From assembly GCF_011057645.1 (NCBI RefSeq), contig NZ_JAALGE010000015.1:1-57897 (forward strand): a stretch of DNA of 57,897 nucleotides, written 5' to 3'. Both the position numbers and the translations under genes were made by a program. The notes beneath the pieces are model-generated. The model was not told the origin of the DNA, ran no database searches, and saw only the letters and a list, made by a program, of their open reading frames with translations. Positions 15,274-23,586 of the stretch are shown here, in pieces. Source of the stretch: Marisediminicola senii (GTDB taxonomy: Bacteria > Actinomycetota > Actinomycetes > Actinomycetales > Microbacteriaceae). Position 1 is the first letter of the stretch, and the number at the start of each line of letters is the position of its first letter.

Positions 15274-16200
15274 GTGGGAACAAGTCCGACAGTCACGGCG
15301 ACGTTCAGCGCAGAGATCCTGCGCCGCGACACCTCAGCGGCCCGATGGCTCGACGGCCTCCCTGGTCTCTGGCGCAGTCTGTCGACCGAATGGGGCGTGG
15401 AGATCGACGGCCCCACGCGCAACGGCGCAACGTCGCTCGTCGTTCCCGTGGTCACCCGCTCCGGTGTGCGGGCGGCCGTGAAGTTGGCGAGTCCGGTGGT
15501 CCGGATCGACCCCGAGGTGGCGGCGCTGAGCGCGTTCGCCGGGCGCGGGGCGGTGAGGCTGCTCGATGCCGACACCACCCGCCAGGCCATGTTGCTCGAG
15601 TGGATCGACGGGACCGCGCTCAGCGAGCTGCACGACACGGTTGCCGCGATGGCCATCGCCGGGCGCCTCAGCCGCGAGCTGGCCGGTGCGACCCCGCCGC
15701 CGGACGCACCCAGCCTCGCGGGGCAGGCGAATGGCTGGTCGGCGCAGCTGCGGGAACAGCACCTCGTCGCGCAACGGTCTGGTGCCGCGTTGTCGAACGA
15801 GCACCTGCAGGTCGCCCTCGAGGCCATCGACCGCCTCGCGTCAGACGGCACCTCGACCCTCACCCACGGCGATCTCAGCCTCGCGAACATCCTGCAGGCG
15901 GATGGCGATCGGTGGGTCGCCATCGATCCCCTCCTGCTCGTCGGGACCCCGGCCAACGAGGCGCACACGGTCACGCGGAGCCACCTGGCTACCGCGATCG
16001 GCTCTGACGACCCCAGCGCCCTGCTGGTGAACTGGACACGGCGGTTCACCGAGGCGGCAGAAGTCGACTTCTCGACGGCTCACGCCCTCTCCTTCGCGCG
16101 GTACATCGCGTCGTACTACTGGGAGTCGCAGAACGACGGGGAACCCGTCAACGTCGCCAGGCTGAGGCAGGCAGCGCTGCTGCTGGCCCCGCTGGCCTGA
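15274..16200 (+). CDS. APH(6)/hydroxyurea-kinase-like phosphotransferase
   Basis: A 308-residue kinase-like protein of the APH(6)/hur family. It has the brenner motif THGDLSLANIL with catalytic D200 and the metal-binding VAIDPLLLVG with D218, followed by N-E as in the family's IDP-K-P-LVG-x-x-x-x-E. Family members phosphorylate streptomycin or hydroxyurea, but many homologues are housekeeping small-molecule kinases, so resistance should not be assumed. GTG 15274 is chosen because GGGAGAGGA sits 8 nt upstream; an ATG at 15253 lacks one. It follows the DUF4166 gene and likely forms one operon with it. Confidence 0.75.
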   Translation: MGTSPTVTATFSAEILRRDTSAARWLDGLPGLWRSLSTEWGVEIDGPTRNGATSLVVPVVTRSGVRAAVKLASPVVRIDPEVAALSAFAGRGAVRLLDADTTRQAMLLEWIDGTALSELHDTVAAMAIAGRLSRELAGATPPPDAPSLAGQANGWSAQLREQHLVAQRSGAALSNEHLQVALEAIDRLASDGTSTLTHGDLSLANILQADGDRWVAIDPLLLVGTPANEAHTVTRSHLATAIGSDDPSALLVNWTRRFTEAAEVDFSTAHALSFARYIASYYWESQNDGEPVNVARLRQAALLLAPLA

Positions 16201-16204
16201 CGTC

Positions 16205-17227
16205 TCACTGCCTTGCCGGTGCAGGTATGGATGCAGGTGCCGGCTGCCAGCGCGTCGGGTCGATCGTGAACACCCGGCGGCGTCCCGGCCACTCGCTGAG
16301 GGACCACAGGCGACGTGTGTCGCGGTCGTAGGCGAGGTCCTCGGGACCCGGGGGCAGCACGTGTCGATGCCGGGTCATGGCGCCGGGCGTGCCGACCCAG
16401 AGATCACCGCGGTTGCGCTTGCCGTTGCTGGTCGTCACGAACCAGGTGCCGTCGACAATGCAAGCGCCCTGCATTCGATACAGGCCGGGCTCGACCAGCT
16501 CTCCCCCGTCACCGCCGTCACCGCCGTCGAGGTCGAACCTCACCAGGCGGTCGGGGCGACTGCCGTCTCCGTACTCGCCCGCCACGAGACGAGGAGGTCC
16601 GTCTCGGTGCTCGATGGACACGAAGGAGAACCGCATGCCGCGATCGCCCTCGACCTTTCGGGCACGGTGCTGTGCGTGTTGCGGGAGCACGTGCCGGTAG
16701 CCGAACATCGGTTCGCGCAGCAGCAGGAGGTCGTCCAGGTGGAATTCGCGCAATCCGCCGAAGGTGTCCGCCACGAGGAGACGCTCACCCAGCAAGGCAA
16801 TACCGCCCGCATGCACGACCACGGGCTGTGGGCGAACGTCGCCGTCGGCGGCCCGCGCCAGCTCAACGAGCAAGACGTGGTGGTAGCGCGGCAGGCGCGG
16901 CGACCGGAGGTCGACGAAGGTTACGCGCACCCCCTGTTCGACACCGCGCACCGGGTGGGCGTACCAACTCACCGCGAGGATGCGACGACCGTGGCGCTGG
17001 GCCACATCGATGCCCTGCGGCCACCACGTGGAGTCGAAGGTGTCGCGCAGGCTCCAACGGAATGCGTGCCCGGCGGCAGCACCCCGCGCCCACGCCGGCC
17101 AGGCCCGCTGGCCGCGCACGGCCATGAGTTCGTCGAGCCCTATCCGCCGCTCCCCCGCCGCGGCCAGGTCGTCGAGCAGCCCAGGATCGGACAACTCGAT
17201 ACGCAGGTCGAACGGTAATCCGGGCAC
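16205..17227 (-). CDS. Unrecognised protein, probable beta-propeller
   Basis: A 340-residue protein without a signal peptide or membrane helix. It has repeated strand-rich blocks such as WWPQGIDVAQRHGRRILAVS, QGACIVDGTWFVTTSNGK and GPEDLAYDRDTRRLWSLSE, spaced like blades of a beta-propeller, plus a Gly/Asp-rich linker GGDGGDGGEL. Similar actinobacterial proteins are annotated only as hypothetical. The start is GTG 17227 with a TAGGCT box 7 nt upstream, suggesting a leaderless transcript. It ends 5 nt from the convergent kinase gene. Function unknown. Confidence 0.65.
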   Translation of the reverse strand: MPGLPFDLRIELSDPGLLDDLAAAGERRIGLDELMAVRGQRAWPAWARGAAAGHAFRWSLRDTFDSTWWPQGIDVAQRHGRRILAVSWYAHPVRGVEQGVRVTFVDLRSPRLPRYHHVLLVELARAADGDVRPQPVVVHAGGIALLGERLLVADTFGGLREFHLDDLLLLREPMFGYRHVLPQHAQHRARKVEGDRGMRFSFVSIEHRDGPPRLVAGEYGDGSRPDRLVRFDLDGGDGGDGGELVEPGLYRMQGACIVDGTWFVTTSNGKRNRGDLWVGTPGAMTRHRHVLPPGPEDLAYDRDTRRLWSLSEWPGRRRVFTIDPTRWQPAPASIPAPARQ

Positions 17228-17293
17228 GCGGATGAGCCTAGACGGACCTCCGGAGTACCCCCGGTTCGGGTAACTCTGGAGCTTCAGCCCGCG

Positions 17294-17321
17294 TTGTGGA
17301 CAGGGTTCAGAGACGTACTGT
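17294..17321 (+). promoter_or_regulatory. Promoter of the DUF429 gene, leaderless
   Basis: A TTGTGG -35 and a TACTGT -10 separated by 16 nt. The GTG start codon at 17328 lies six bases after the -10 box, so the mRNA would begin at the start codon. This decides GTG 17328 over the in-frame ATG at 17349. Confidence 0.5.
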
Positions 17322-17327
17322 CCGGGA

Positions 17328-18101
17328 GTGAGCCTCTACTCTTGGTGGATGCGGACGGCCGGAGTCGATCTCGCTGCCGAGAGCAAGGGCACCGCCCTCG
17401 CGATAATGGATTGGACCCCCCTCGGGGCGACACTGCGTGAGCTGCACCTTGGGGTTGACGACCAACAGATTGTCGCCGCCGCGGTCGGGGTTGAGAAATT
17501 GGGGATCGACTGCGCCTTCGGGTGGCCCGACGAGTTCGTCCGTTTCGTGACCGGCCACTCGGGCCGTGTGCCGAACCCCTCCGGTCCGGAAGGCGGGATG
17601 GCATGGCGACGAACACTCGCCTACCGCGAGACGGACCGCCATGTTCGGGAGAAGACGGGCCGTTGGCCGCTCAGTGTCTCCACCGACCGCCTCGGATTGA
17701 CCGCGATGCGGTGCGCTGGCCTTCTCGCGCGCCTCGAGAAAAGCGGCCTCTCTACCGATCGAGCCGGATCGGGGGCTGTGGTCGAGATCTACCCTGGTGC
17801 GTCACTGCGGCTGTGGGGGTTCAACACCACCGGGTACCGCACCGACAGCACCAGTAGGGCACGGCTGTTGCGAGAGATTCTCGAGGCCGCCCCCTGGCTG
17901 GACGTGGCGGCCTTCTCGGAACAGCTAATCAGCTCTGCTGACGCTTTCGACGCAGTCATTGCATCGCTCGCGGCCCGAAATGCCTCGCTCGGCTATTACG
18001 CCCGGCCTCCCGTGGAGTTGCTGGAGCGGGCCCAACGTGAAGGCTGGATTGCCCTGCCAACCAAGAGAATCGGTGACTTGCTCCACGACCCACCCAGTTG
18101 A
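17328..18101 (+). CDS. DUF429 protein, predicted RNase H-like nuclease fold
   Basis: A 257-residue protein with the DUF429 landmarks: AGVDLAAE near the N-terminus (first RNase H-like strand with an acidic residue), LGIDCAFGWP (about 67-76), the RETD-R-V motif, and EIYPGASLRLWG and SSADAFDAVIASLAAR near the end, where D-A-x-D-A supplies the last acidic residues. The family is predicted to be a nuclease by fold but lacks an established role. GTG 17328 is used because of the leaderless promoter; starting at ATG 17349 would drop seven residues. Confidence 0.78.
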   Translation: MSLYSWWMRTAGVDLAAESKGTALAIMDWTPLGATLRELHLGVDDQQIVAAAVGVEKLGIDCAFGWPDEFVRFVTGHSGRVPNPSGPEGGMAWRRTLAYRETDRHVREKTGRWPLSVSTDRLGLTAMRCAGLLARLEKSGLSTDRAGSGAVVEIYPGASLRLWGFNTTGYRTDSTSRARLLREILEAAPWLDVAAFSEQLISSADAFDAVIASLAARNASLGYYARPPVELLERAQREGWIALPTKRIGDLLHDPPS

Positions 18102-18236
18102 TTGATGCGCCGCGCGGCGCCCAGTTCGACATCCGGTTTCGGTGATTGACCGACCCTGCTGGTGTTCGAGGGGTGCATCGTTGCGCCGTTCTCACCCGCC
18201 TCAGGCATGCCTCTCGTCTGTGGCACGCTTGGGCTC

Positions 18237-18833
18237 ATGCCACCGCTCACGCCGAAAGACATGCTTCACCGCTACCTGCAAGAGGGCCGCGATGCGCTGG
18301 TATGGAAAGTGACCGGCCTCTCGGAGTATGACATCCGACGGCCGCTTACCCCCACCGGGACCAATCTCCTGGGTCTGGTGAAACATGTGGCGGGTTGTGA
18401 GATCGGGTACTTCGGCGGCGTCTTCGGGCGGCCCCTCGAAAACTCCCCAGCGTGGCTTGACGACGAGACAGAGCCCAATGTCGACATGTGGGCAACAGCC
18501 GACGAGTCGCGGGGAGAAATCATCGGCCTCTACCAGCGCGCTTGGGCGCACTCCGACGAGACGATTCGGGTACTCGACCTCGAAGACACGGGCGTGGTGG
18601 ACTGGTGGCGGCCCGAGAGCCGGCAAGTCACACTCCATCGGATCCTGGTTCACATGATTGCCGAAACCCATCGGCACGCCGGGCAGGCGGACATCATTCG
18701 CGAACTGATCGACGGGACAGTCGGGCTGTACGAGGTCAACGACAACATCCCCGCAGGAGACGCTGCCTTCTGGGCGGAACACCGGACCCGGGTGCAACGC
18801 GCAGCGGAGGCCCACTCTCTGCCGCGGGAATGA
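18237..18833 (+). CDS. DinB-superfamily (DUF664) protein
   Basis: A 198-residue four-helix protein of the DinB/YfiT type. It has the first metal-ligand helix LVKHVAGCEIGYFG and the C-terminal HMIAETHRHAGQADIIRELIDG, giving the three-histidine arrangement typical of the family (H in LVKH, and H-x3-H in the ETHRHAG helix). Such proteins are thiol-dependent (mycothiol or bacillithiol) transferases or metal-binding proteins; mycothiol use is plausible in an actinobacterium. ATG 18237 is chosen since the protein then begins at the conserved helix. No operon partner. Confidence 0.82.
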   Translation: MPPLTPKDMLHRYLQEGRDALVWKVTGLSEYDIRRPLTPTGTNLLGLVKHVAGCEIGYFGGVFGRPLENSPAWLDDETEPNVDMWATADESRGEIIGLYQRAWAHSDETIRVLDLEDTGVVDWWRPESRQVTLHRILVHMIAETHRHAGQADIIRELIDGTVGLYEVNDNIPAGDAAFWAEHRTRVQRAAEAHSLPRE

Positions 18834-18894
18834 GGACCCTCGAATACTCGCGGCTGCGCCACACGGAGTGTCCGCGGACTCGGACCGCGTCTGC

Positions 18895-18936
18895 AAAGAA
18901 AAAGGCCCCCGGTCTCCGTAGAAACTACGGGGCTAC
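18895..18936 (-). terminator. Rho-independent terminator of tRNA-Gln
   Basis: Just past the 3' end of the tRNA, on the minus strand, a hairpin with inner stem CCGTAG-TTT-CTACGG and outer GCCCC/GGGGC arms is followed by CCTTTTTCTTT. This is a textbook intrinsic terminator. Confidence 0.85.
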
Positions 18937-18938
18937 AG

Positions 18939-19010
18939 CTGGGGTACCTGGACTCGAACCAAGAACAAAAGAATCAGAATCTTCCGTGTTGCCAATTACA
19001 CCATACCCCA
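18939..19010 (-). tRNA. tRNA-Gln (anticodon CTG)
   Basis: A 72-nt cloverleaf on the minus strand: acceptor stem TGGGGTA/TACCCCA, D-arm GTGT/ACAC around AATTGGCA, anticodon stem GAAGA/TCTTT with loop TTCTGAT (anticodon CTG, reading CAG), and T-arm CTTGG/CCAGG around TTCGAGT. The discriminator base is G. CCA is not encoded. A strong terminator follows directly. The glutamyl-tRNA synthetase gene lies about 2.3 kb upstream on the same strand. In actinobacteria that enzyme often also charges tRNA-Gln for later amidation. Confidence 0.95.
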
Positions 19011-19035
19011 ATGGCCAGAACCGAAGCCCGGGCCG

Positions 19036-19041
19036 ACTATA
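19036..19041 (-). promoter_or_regulatory. Candidate -10 box for tRNA-Gln
   Basis: TATAGT on the minus strand, about 25 nt before the tRNA 5' end. No clear -35 box; a good -10 match in an otherwise G/C-rich spacer. Confidence 0.35.
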
Positions 19042-19067
19042 GAGCTTAGCCCATGGCGGGCCGAAGT

Positions 19068-20252
19068 TCATATTCGGGCGCGCTGCATCCTCGTGGCGTA
19101 GAGGGCGGTGGCGGCGTAGAGGGCAGCACCCACCGCGAAGGCCACCGGGTACGAGACGGTGTCGGCGAGGAAGCCCGCGACGAGGGGGCCGACGATGGCT
19201 CCGACATCCGCACACATCGAAAAGAGCGCGACCGGACGACCACTGCGGGGTCCAGCCACGTCGCCCACGGTGGCGGCGGGAGCGGTGCCCATGAACGAGG
19301 CGGCGACGCCGTAGAGGCAGAGCAGCACGGTGAGCACGATGATGTTCGGAGCGAACGGGATGGCGACGACGATCACCGCGGCGAGCGAGTACGAACCGAT
19401 GATCGCGGGGCGCCTGCCGACGGTGTCGACGAAGCGGGCGGCGGGCGCGAGCGCGATACCCTGCACCACCGCGGCGATGGCGAACGCGATGCCGGTCCAC
19501 ACGCTGGTGCCGCGCAGCACCTCGACGACGAAGAGGGGGACGAGGGCGCTGCGCACGCCGAACGAGGTCCAGCCGGAGGCGAAGTTCGCGACGCAGGCCG
19601 CGCGGTAGCGGGTGTCGGCGAGCACGGTACGGAGGGGCACCGGGGTGACGGGCGCAGCGGCATCCACACCCCCTCTCGACCGGCGCAGCAACACCAGCGC
19701 GATGAGGCTCGCGACGGTGAGGGTGGCCGCGTAGAAGAAGAACGGCGCCTGAAGCGAGATGGTGCCGAGCACGCCGCCGAGTGCGGGACCGGCCATACCG
19801 CCGATGAGGAACCCGCCCTGGTAGAAGCCGATCGCACGAGCGCGCAGCGTCGACGACGTGGCGCCGAGCAGGAGGGTCATTGCCGAGACCGAGAACAGCG
19901 CGGAACCGATGCCGCCCGCCGCCCGGAGCAGCAGAAGCTGCGGGTAGTCCTGCGCGATGCCGACCAGGCCGCTCGATACGGCGACGATGCCGACCCCGAT
20001 ACCGAGGATGAGGCGCTCGCCTCCCCAGTCGATGAACCTTCCGACGAAGGGGCTGGCGACGAGGCGCATGAGGGCGAAGGCCGAGACGACGGCGCCGACC
20101 TCGGTGTACCCGACGTCGAAGCTGCGGGCGTAAACCGGCAGCACGGGAACGACGACGCCGAACCCGAGCATCACGAAGAACGCGACGACGCCGAGTACGT
20201 AGACGTCGCGGGGCAACCGGGGCTTCTCGGCCACCGGGGTCGGGTCGGTCAC
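19068..20252 (-). CDS. MFS transporter
   Basis: A 394-residue 12-helix major facilitator. It opens PRDVYVLGVVAFFVMLGFGV, has the loop 2-3 motif variant SPFVGRFIDWGGERLILG (about 68-85), and a central basic loop LRRSRGGVDAA splitting the two six-helix halves. The pattern fits the drug:proton antiporter (DHA1) group. It lies 3 nt downstream of the flavin oxidoreductase gene and so probably belongs to the gltX transcript. Substrate unknown. Confidence 0.88.
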   Translation of the reverse strand: MTDPTPVAEKPRLPRDVYVLGVVAFFVMLGFGVVVPVLPVYARSFDVGYTEVGAVVSAFALMRLVASPFVGRFIDWGGERLILGIGVGIVAVSSGLVGIAQDYPQLLLLRAAGGIGSALFSVSAMTLLLGATSSTLRARAIGFYQGGFLIGGMAGPALGGVLGTISLQAPFFFYAATLTVASLIALVLLRRSRGGVDAAAPVTPVPLRTVLADTRYRAACVANFASGWTSFGVRSALVPLFVVEVLRGTSVWTGIAFAIAAVVQGIALAPAARFVDTVGRRPAIIGSYSLAAVIVVAIPFAPNIIVLTVLLCLYGVAASFMGTAPAATVGDVAGPRSGRPVALFSMCADVGAIVGPLVAGFLADTVSYPVAFAVGAALYAATALYATRMQRARI

Positions 20253-20255
20253 TCG

Positions 20256-21293
20256 CTAGTGCCGGTCGCGCGCGAGGGCAGGTTCGACAGTGGCGGGTAG
20301 GGAGTCGACGGGTGCGGCGCTGGGCGCCCCGGCGTATGCGGGCGCGGCAGGATTCGCGAACACCGCACGCGCGAGGTCGCCGTTGAGGGCCGATGCGACC
20401 CGCGCGCCCTGGCCGGCGGCGACGATGAGCTGCCGCGGCCCAGGCTCCGCCGAGTCCCCCGCCGCGTACACGCCGGGCAGCGACGTGCGGCCCTCCGCGT
20501 CGACGACGAGGTGCCCGTCGATGCCCGTCGCAAGCCCGAGCGAATCCACATACGCCAGCGCAGGTTCATAGATCGGACGGACGAACGCGGCGCTCCTCGG
20601 CACGACCTCGCCGGTCGCGATGCGGATGCCGGTCAGCCCGGTCTGGTCGCCCACCACGTCGTCGAGCGCGCGACGGTCGACGGTGATTCCGCGGTCGGCG
20701 AGGACCGCTTCATCCATGTCCGTCACCGTGCCCACGCCGTTCGTGAACACGATGATGTCGCTGCTCCACTGCGACAGCAGCATGGCGCGGTCGGCCAGGT
20801 CGTCGGTCTCGCCGATCATCGCGAGGTGTCCCCCGCGCTCCTCGTAGCCGTCGCACTCGATGCAGCTGTGGATGCTCGTGCCGTAGAACGCGCGCAGCGT
20901 CGGCAGCGCGGGCATCACCTCGGTCACACCGGTCGCGATGACCACGGTGCGTGCGGTGTATTCGCTCTTCTGCAGTCCGGCCTTGGATGCCACGCTGAAG
21001 CCGCCGTCGACGCGCGTGATCGCGGTGACCATGGCCTGGTGGTACTCGTAGTGCGGATACTCCTGCAGCTCCTGCCGCGCGAGCTTTCGCAACTCGAGCG
21101 GGGAGACCCCATCGCGCGTGATGAAGCCGTGCGAGTGAAAGGTGGCGGCGTTGCGGGGCCGGTTGCCGTCGATCACGATCGTGTGGCGGCGGGCACGCAC
21201 GAGGTTGAGTGCGGCGCTCAGGCCGGCTGGCCCCGCGCCGACGATCGCGACGTCGTAGACGTCGGGCGACTCGCGAACTGGTTCGGTGCTCAC
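20256..21293 (-). CDS. Thioredoxin-reductase-like FAD/NAD(P)H oxidoreductase
   Basis: A 345-residue flavoprotein with the FAD motif [16 protein letters not shown] (about 15-30), a redox C144-x-x-C147 pair in [12 protein letters not shown] where thioredoxin reductases have CATC, and the C-terminal [12 protein letters not shown] flavin site. The intact CxxC suggests dithiol oxidase or reductase activity, as in the GliT-like and low-molecular-weight reductase branches; no thioredoxin gene is adjacent. The first 4 nt overlap the gltX stop (ATGA). The last 25 residues are an Ala/Pro-rich tail absent from classic TrxB. Confidence 0.85.
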   Translation of the reverse strand: MSTEPVRESPDVYDVAIVGAGPAGLSAALNLVRARRHTIVIDGNRPRNAATFHSHGFITRDGVSPLELRKLARQELQEYPHYEYHQAMVTAITRVDGGFSVASKAGLQKSEYTARTVVIATGVTEVMPALPTLRAFYGTSIHSCIECDGYEERGGHLAMIGETDDLADRAMLLSQWSSDIIVFTNGVGTVTDMDEAVLADRGITVDRRALDDVVGDQTGLTGIRIATGEVVPRSAAFVRPIYEPALAYVDSLGLATGIDGHLVVDAEGRTSLPGVYAAGDSAEPGPRQLIVAAGQGARVASALNGDLARAVFANPAAPAYAGAPSAAPVDSLPATVEPALARDRH

Positions 21294-22783
21294 AAGCTCG
21301 CCGTGAGCCTCTCGATCCTGGCCAGGGTGGACTCGCGCCCCAGCAGCTCCATCGACTCGAACAGGGGCGGGCTGATGCGGCGGCCCGAGATGGCCGTGCG
21401 CAGCGGTCCGAACGCGACACGCGGCTTCATGCCGAGCCCGTCGATGAGGGCCGCGCGCAGGGCCGCCTCGATGTTCGCGGTGCTCCAGGCGTTACTCGGA
21501 GTCGAGGCGTCGAGGGCACGGAGCGCGTCGCGGGCTGCGTCGAGCACCGGGCGGGCGTCTGCGGTGACCTTCACGTCGGGGTCGACGGTGATGGCGTCAT
21601 CCGCCGTGAACAGAAAGGCGAGCAGGCCGGGCGCCTCGCCCAGCAGCTGCATGCGCTCCTGCACGAGCGGGGCCGCCGCGATGAGCTTCTCTCGGTCGGC
21701 GTCGGTCTCGACGAGCTCGCCGAGGTACGGCACGAGGCGCGCGGCGAACTGGTCGGCCGGAAGCATGCGAATGTGGTCGCCGTTGATCGACTCGGCCTTC
21801 TTGAGGTCGAACCTGGCGGGGTTCGGGTTCACGTCGACGACATCGAACGCGTCGATCATCTCGTCGATGCTGAATACGTCGCGGTCGTGGGTGAGCGACC
21901 AGCCGAGCAGCGCGAGGTAGTTGAGCAGCCCCTCCGGCAGGAAGCCGCGCTCGCGGTGCAGGAACAGGTTCGACTCGGGGTCGCGCTTGCTGAGCTTCTT
22001 GCTGCCCTCCCCCGTCACGTACGGCAGGTGTCCGAAACGGGGAACGGCGGATGCCACGCCGATGTCGATCAGTGCGTGGTAAAGCGCGATCTGCCGCGGG
22101 GTCGACGACAGAAGGTCTTCGCCGCGAAGCACGTGCGTGATGCCCATCAGCGCATCGTCGAGGGGATTCACGAAGGTGTAGAGCGGGGCGCCGTTCGGCC
22201 GCACGACGACGAAGTCGGTGAAGCTGCCGACGGGGAAGGTGATCTCGCCGCGAACCAGGTCGTCGAACGACAGTTCGGTGTCTGGCACGCGCAGGCGCAG
22301 CGCCGGTGTGCGGCCTTCGGCGCGGAATGCCGCGCGCTCGGAGTCGGTGAGGTCGCGCTCGAAGTTGTCGTAGCCCTGCTTGGGGTCGCGGCCGGCGGCG
22401 ACGTTGCGGGCCTCGATCTCCTCGCCCGTCGCGAAGCTCTCGTAGAGGTGCCCGGATTCGATGAGGCGGGCGATGACGTCCTGGTAGATTCCGGTGCGCT
22501 CGGACTGCCGGTATGGCGCATCCGGCCCGCCGACGTCGATGCCCTCGTCCCAGTCGAGGTTCAGCCAGGTGAGCGCCTCGACCAGCTGGGCGTAGCTCTC
22601 CTCGCTGTCGCGGGCCGCATCGGTGTCTTCGATGCGAAAGACGAGCTTGCCGCCGGTGTGGCGGGCATACGCCCAGTTGAAGAGGGCCGTGCGGATGAGC
22701 CCGACGTGCGGGGTTCCGGTGGGCGACGGGCAGAAGCGAACGCGAACGTCGCTTCCGGTGGCTGTGGTGACGGTAGCTGGCAT
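21290..22783 (-). CDS. gltX: Glutamyl-tRNA synthetase
   Basis: A 497-residue class I aminoacyl-tRNA synthetase. The HIGH signature appears as [10 protein letters not shown] (19-28) and the KMSKS loop as KKLSKRD (262-268). The catalytic domain includes [13 protein letters not shown], and the C-terminal anticodon-binding helical domain ends the protein. It charges tRNA-Glu and, in bacteria lacking GlnRS, also tRNA-Gln, with GatCAB then amidating. A TAGAAT -10 box sits 9 nt before the ATG. It heads a tight unit with the oxidoreductase and MFS genes. Confidence 0.97.
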   Translation of the reverse strand: MPATVTTATGSDVRVRFCPSPTGTPHVGLIRTALFNWAYARHTGGKLVFRIEDTDAARDSEESYAQLVEALTWLNLDWDEGIDVGGPDAPYRQSERTGIYQDVIARLIESGHLYESFATGEEIEARNVAAGRDPKQGYDNFERDLTDSERAAFRAEGRTPALRLRVPDTELSFDDLVRGEITFPVGSFTDFVVVRPNGAPLYTFVNPLDDALMGITHVLRGEDLLSSTPRQIALYHALIDIGVASAVPRFGHLPYVTGEGSKKLSKRDPESNLFLHRERGFLPEGLLNYLALLGWSLTHDRDVFSIDEMIDAFDVVDVNPNPARFDLKKAESINGDHIRMLPADQFAARLVPYLGELVETDADREKLIAAAPLVQERMQLLGEAPGLLAFLFTADDAITVDPDVKVTADARPVLDAARDALRALDASTPSNAWSTANIEAALRAALIDGLGMKPRVAFGPLRTAISGRRISPPLFESMELLGRESTLARIERLTASL

Positions 22784-22792
22784 GGCTCCCCG

Positions 22793-22798
22793 ATTCTA
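22793..22798 (-). promoter_or_regulatory. -10 box of the gltX promoter
   Basis: TAGAAT on the minus strand, nine bases before the gltX ATG; the leader would be only a few bases and contain GGGGAG. No strong -35 box. Confidence 0.4.
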
Positions 22799-22832
22799 CG
22801 GTGACGGGCGGTGCGCGCCCTCCCAGCCGGGG

Positions 22833-23461
22833 TCACTCCGGGCACTGTTCCTGCAGGCTCAGGGCGTACTCGCGGTCGGTGTCGCCGACCGGCGGGCCGT
22901 CGCAGCCGACGAGTGTCGTGCCGAGGCCGCCGCCCGACGTCGTAATGACCCCCTGCCCGGTGAGGTCGCGGTCGCACTGGATCGTGAAGTCGACGGCGAC
23001 CTGCTGGAGGCGGTATCCCACGACGTAGTCGCCGGCCCCTTCTGGTTCGACGGTGTTCGAACTGAAGTCGATGAACGGGTCGCCGAGGTCGGTGGGGGCC
23101 ACGTCCTGGCCATTGGCACTCTCGAGCAGGGCGTCGATATTCTCCGCGTCGCTCCATCCGGTGGCTCCGCCGGCGACGTCGCGCGTGACGGTCGTGTCAT
23201 ACCCCTGCTGGGACGTGGATGCCGAGACGAGGTTGCCCGATTGGTCGATCGTCATGACCTGGAACCCCACGTCGGCGGGGTCGACACTCGACGGCTCCCC
23301 CAGTCGATCGCGGTGGCCGTCACGGGGCTACACCGTTCGTACGACGGTGTCGGCCTCGGCGTACTCGAGGGTTGGGCGTCGACCACGCCCGGCCCGCCGG
23401 TGCATCCCGCGATGGCGAGGGCGGTGAGGGGAACGATGACGATGGACAGTGCACGACGCAT
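22833..23461 (-). pseudogene. Lipoprotein gene broken by a frameshift
   Basis: The 5' part (ATG 23461) encodes a lipoprotein signal ending in lipobox LAIAGC (Cys20), then a Pro/Ser/Thr linker and SYERCSPVTATAI. That frame stops at 23252-23254. The rest continues in the -1 frame from about 23307 (RLGEPSSVDPADVGFQVMTI) to a stop at 22833, giving a conserved-looking 150-residue tail with CPE at the end. Restoring one base near 23307 would give one 210-residue exported lipoprotein. The upstream limit is a TAG in the second frame near 23324. It is either a recent pseudogene or a sequencing error; the function is unknown. Confidence 0.75.
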
Positions 23462-23586
23462 GGCATTCCTCCATGATTTACGCGGTGGATGTGCTCGTTT
23501 CGGTCATCCACGCTACGGAATGCCTGTCGGGAACGGGGCCGGATACTCAGGTCACGTTCAGGAGCGCGGGCTCAGCGCCGTGAATT

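Noticed and set aside
15274-16200. Streptomycin resistance gene
   Set aside because: Family similarity alone does not show aminoglycoside activity; the gene sits in a coupled module with SRPBCC and DUF4166 proteins rather than in a resistance context.
7758-17227. A classical capsule or O-antigen style polysaccharide locus
   Set aside because: There are three glycosyltransferases but no flippase, polymerase, initiating transferase or sugar-nucleotide synthesis genes in the region.
18939-19010. tRNA-Gln as an integration site for a mobile element
   Set aside because: No integrase, no repeated tRNA 3' end and ordinary genes on both sides.
19053-20300. A 415-codon open frame opposite the MFS gene
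   Set aside because: Low-complexity His/Glu/Gly/Arg composition; antisense shadow of a clear 12-helix transporter.
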